The notes under the pieces were generated by a model. It worked only from the letters and a program-made list of their open reading frames with translations, ran no database searches and was not told the origin of the DNA. 13,986 nt of DNA. Source: a bacterium (GTDB lineage: Bacteria; Verrucomicrobiota; Verrucomicrobiae; JAJYAR01). Both the position numbers and the translations under genes were made by a program. This document shows, piece by piece, positions 13,415-13,986 of this stretch (position 1 is the stretch's first letter; every line of letters begins with the position of its first letter). The stretch covers positions 1 to 13,986 of the forward strand of contig JAJYAR010000024.1 in assembly GCA_021779435.1 (NCBI GenBank), given 5' to 3'.

Positions 13415-13939
13415 ATGGATCAACGTTCTCACACCCCTTGGGAATCGTGCGGATTCGCCTACGCGGCGCGTGCGCTGAAACTCGCGGGCCGCCGGCTGCG
13501 TCGATCTCCGGGGTTCAGCATCGCGGTGCTCTGCTCGCTCGCGATCTGCATCGGGCCAAACATCGCGACGTTCTCCGCGCTCCACGAGCTGCTGCTCAAG
13601 CCGCTGCCCTTCCCAAATTCGTCGCAGCTCGTGACGATTACGAATGTCGCCGAGCGAAGCGGCGGCCAGGTGGTCACCTCGAGTACGACCCAGTATCTCG
13701 ATTTCAGGGAGCATGCGGACCTGTTCTCCGGCTTCGCCACTTTCCGCGGCGACACCGCGCAGGTGGTCGACGGCGACGCGCAGCTGCGAGTCCGTCTCGC
13801 AAAGGTCTCCGCAAACCTCCTGGACGTGCTGCAGATCACGCCGCTCGCCGGCCGGTTCTTTGTGCCTTCCGAGGAAACCACATCCGCCAACGACGAGATA
13901 CGACTCGTGGGTAGGAGCAGCGTTGGACATGGTGGGTAG
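13415..13939 (+). CDS. ADOP/MacB-like permease, 5' part, truncated
   Basis: The N-terminal 174 residues of an ABC-type permease of the acidobacterial duplicated orphan permease group (MacB periplasmic core domain). The start shows RALKLAGRRLRRSPGFSIAVLCSLAICIG, the usual amphipathic stretch and first membrane helix (about 34-58), then LHELLLKPLPFPNSSQLVTI and the periplasmic MacB_PCD part (SSTTQYLDFREHADLFSGFATF, LLDVLQITPLAGRFFVPSEE). Whole proteins are about 800 residues with repeated halves. The match to the family stops near residue 161, and the frame then meets a stop inside the odd G/T-rich window end. This is truncation by poor or foreign sequence rather than a natural C-terminus. ATG 13415 has GAGGGA upstream. 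Such permeases are thought to export lipids, peptides or glycans; the partner is unknown. Confidence 0.8.
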   Translation: MDQRSHTPWESCGFAYAARALKLAGRRLRRSPGFSIAVLCSLAICIGPNIATFSALHELLLKPLPFPNSSQLVTITNVAERSGGQVVTSSTTQYLDFREHADLFSGFATFRGDTAQVVDGDAQLRVRLAKVSANLLDVLQITPLAGRFFVPSEETTSANDEIRLVGRSSVGHGG

Positions 13940-13986
13940 TGTGGGCGGGGTAGTGGTGGAAGTGGTGTGGAAATGGAAATGTGCGG
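13905..13986. other. anomalous G/T-rich window end, likely sequencing artefact
   Basis: From about 13905 the sequence becomes rich in GTGG, GGTA and TGGAA and has very few C, in sharp contrast to the balanced G and C of the preceding 13.9 kb. The permease protein similarity is lost at the same place. This resembles a low-quality read end at a contig edge. A simple-sequence repeat is a less likely reading. Confidence 0.6.

Overview
High-GC bacterial DNA with dense coding and many long antisense shadow ORFs. The organism is not certain. A duplicated-orphan-permease (ADOP/MacB-like) gene, the serine/alanine-glyoxylate-type aminotransferase, the actinobacterial/archaeal-type inositol-3-phosphate synthase and abundant intergenic palindromes would fit a Verrucomicrobiota (Opitutaceae-like) or acidobacterial genome. 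This placement is an inference from memory, not from a search.

Layout. (1) Positions 1-2321, plus strand: a class V aminotransferase, then a secreted TPR protein. (2) Positions 2322-2545: a convergent intergenic spacer packed with 19-bp palindromes. The last two form a 75-nt composite hairpin that contains the stop codon of the next gene. (3) Positions 11415 down to 2533, minus strand: nine tightly packed genes that look like one operon. In transcription order they are a CgeB-like glycosyltransferase, a sugar nucleotidyltransferase, a glycoside-hydrolase-like TIM barrel with its halves in swapped order, a PIG-L deacetylase, a GT4 glycosyltransferase, a BioF2/FemAB-like GNAT acyltransferase, inositol-3-phosphate synthase, a histidine phosphatase and a GT9-like glycosyltransferase. 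(4) Positions 11416-12273: a gene-poor stretch with several hairpins, a small proline-rich ORF and a second palindrome array with a 55-bp period. (5) Positions 12274-13146, minus strand: a beta-propeller protein. (6) Positions 13415 to the end, plus strand: the first part of an ADOP permease, running into an anomalous G/T-rich end that looks like poor sequence.

How the operon may work (inference): Ino1 makes inositol phosphate from glucose 6-phosphate. A GT4 enzyme attaches a sugar, a phosphatase removes the phosphate, PIG-L deacetylates an N-acetylhexosamine and the GNAT-fold enzyme acylates the free amine. This is the step order of mycothiol biosynthesis, but no cysteine ligase (MshC) is present. 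Instead there are two further glycosyltransferases, an NDP-sugar-forming enzyme and a GH-like protein. The likely product is an undescribed inositol-containing glycoside, either a soluble pseudo-oligosaccharide or a surface/lipid glycan.

The most notable items are the operon as a pathway, the apparent circular permutation of the GH-A barrel, and a palindrome family whose arms covary. The palindromes sit at gene 3' ends with a repeated spacing of about 55 bp.
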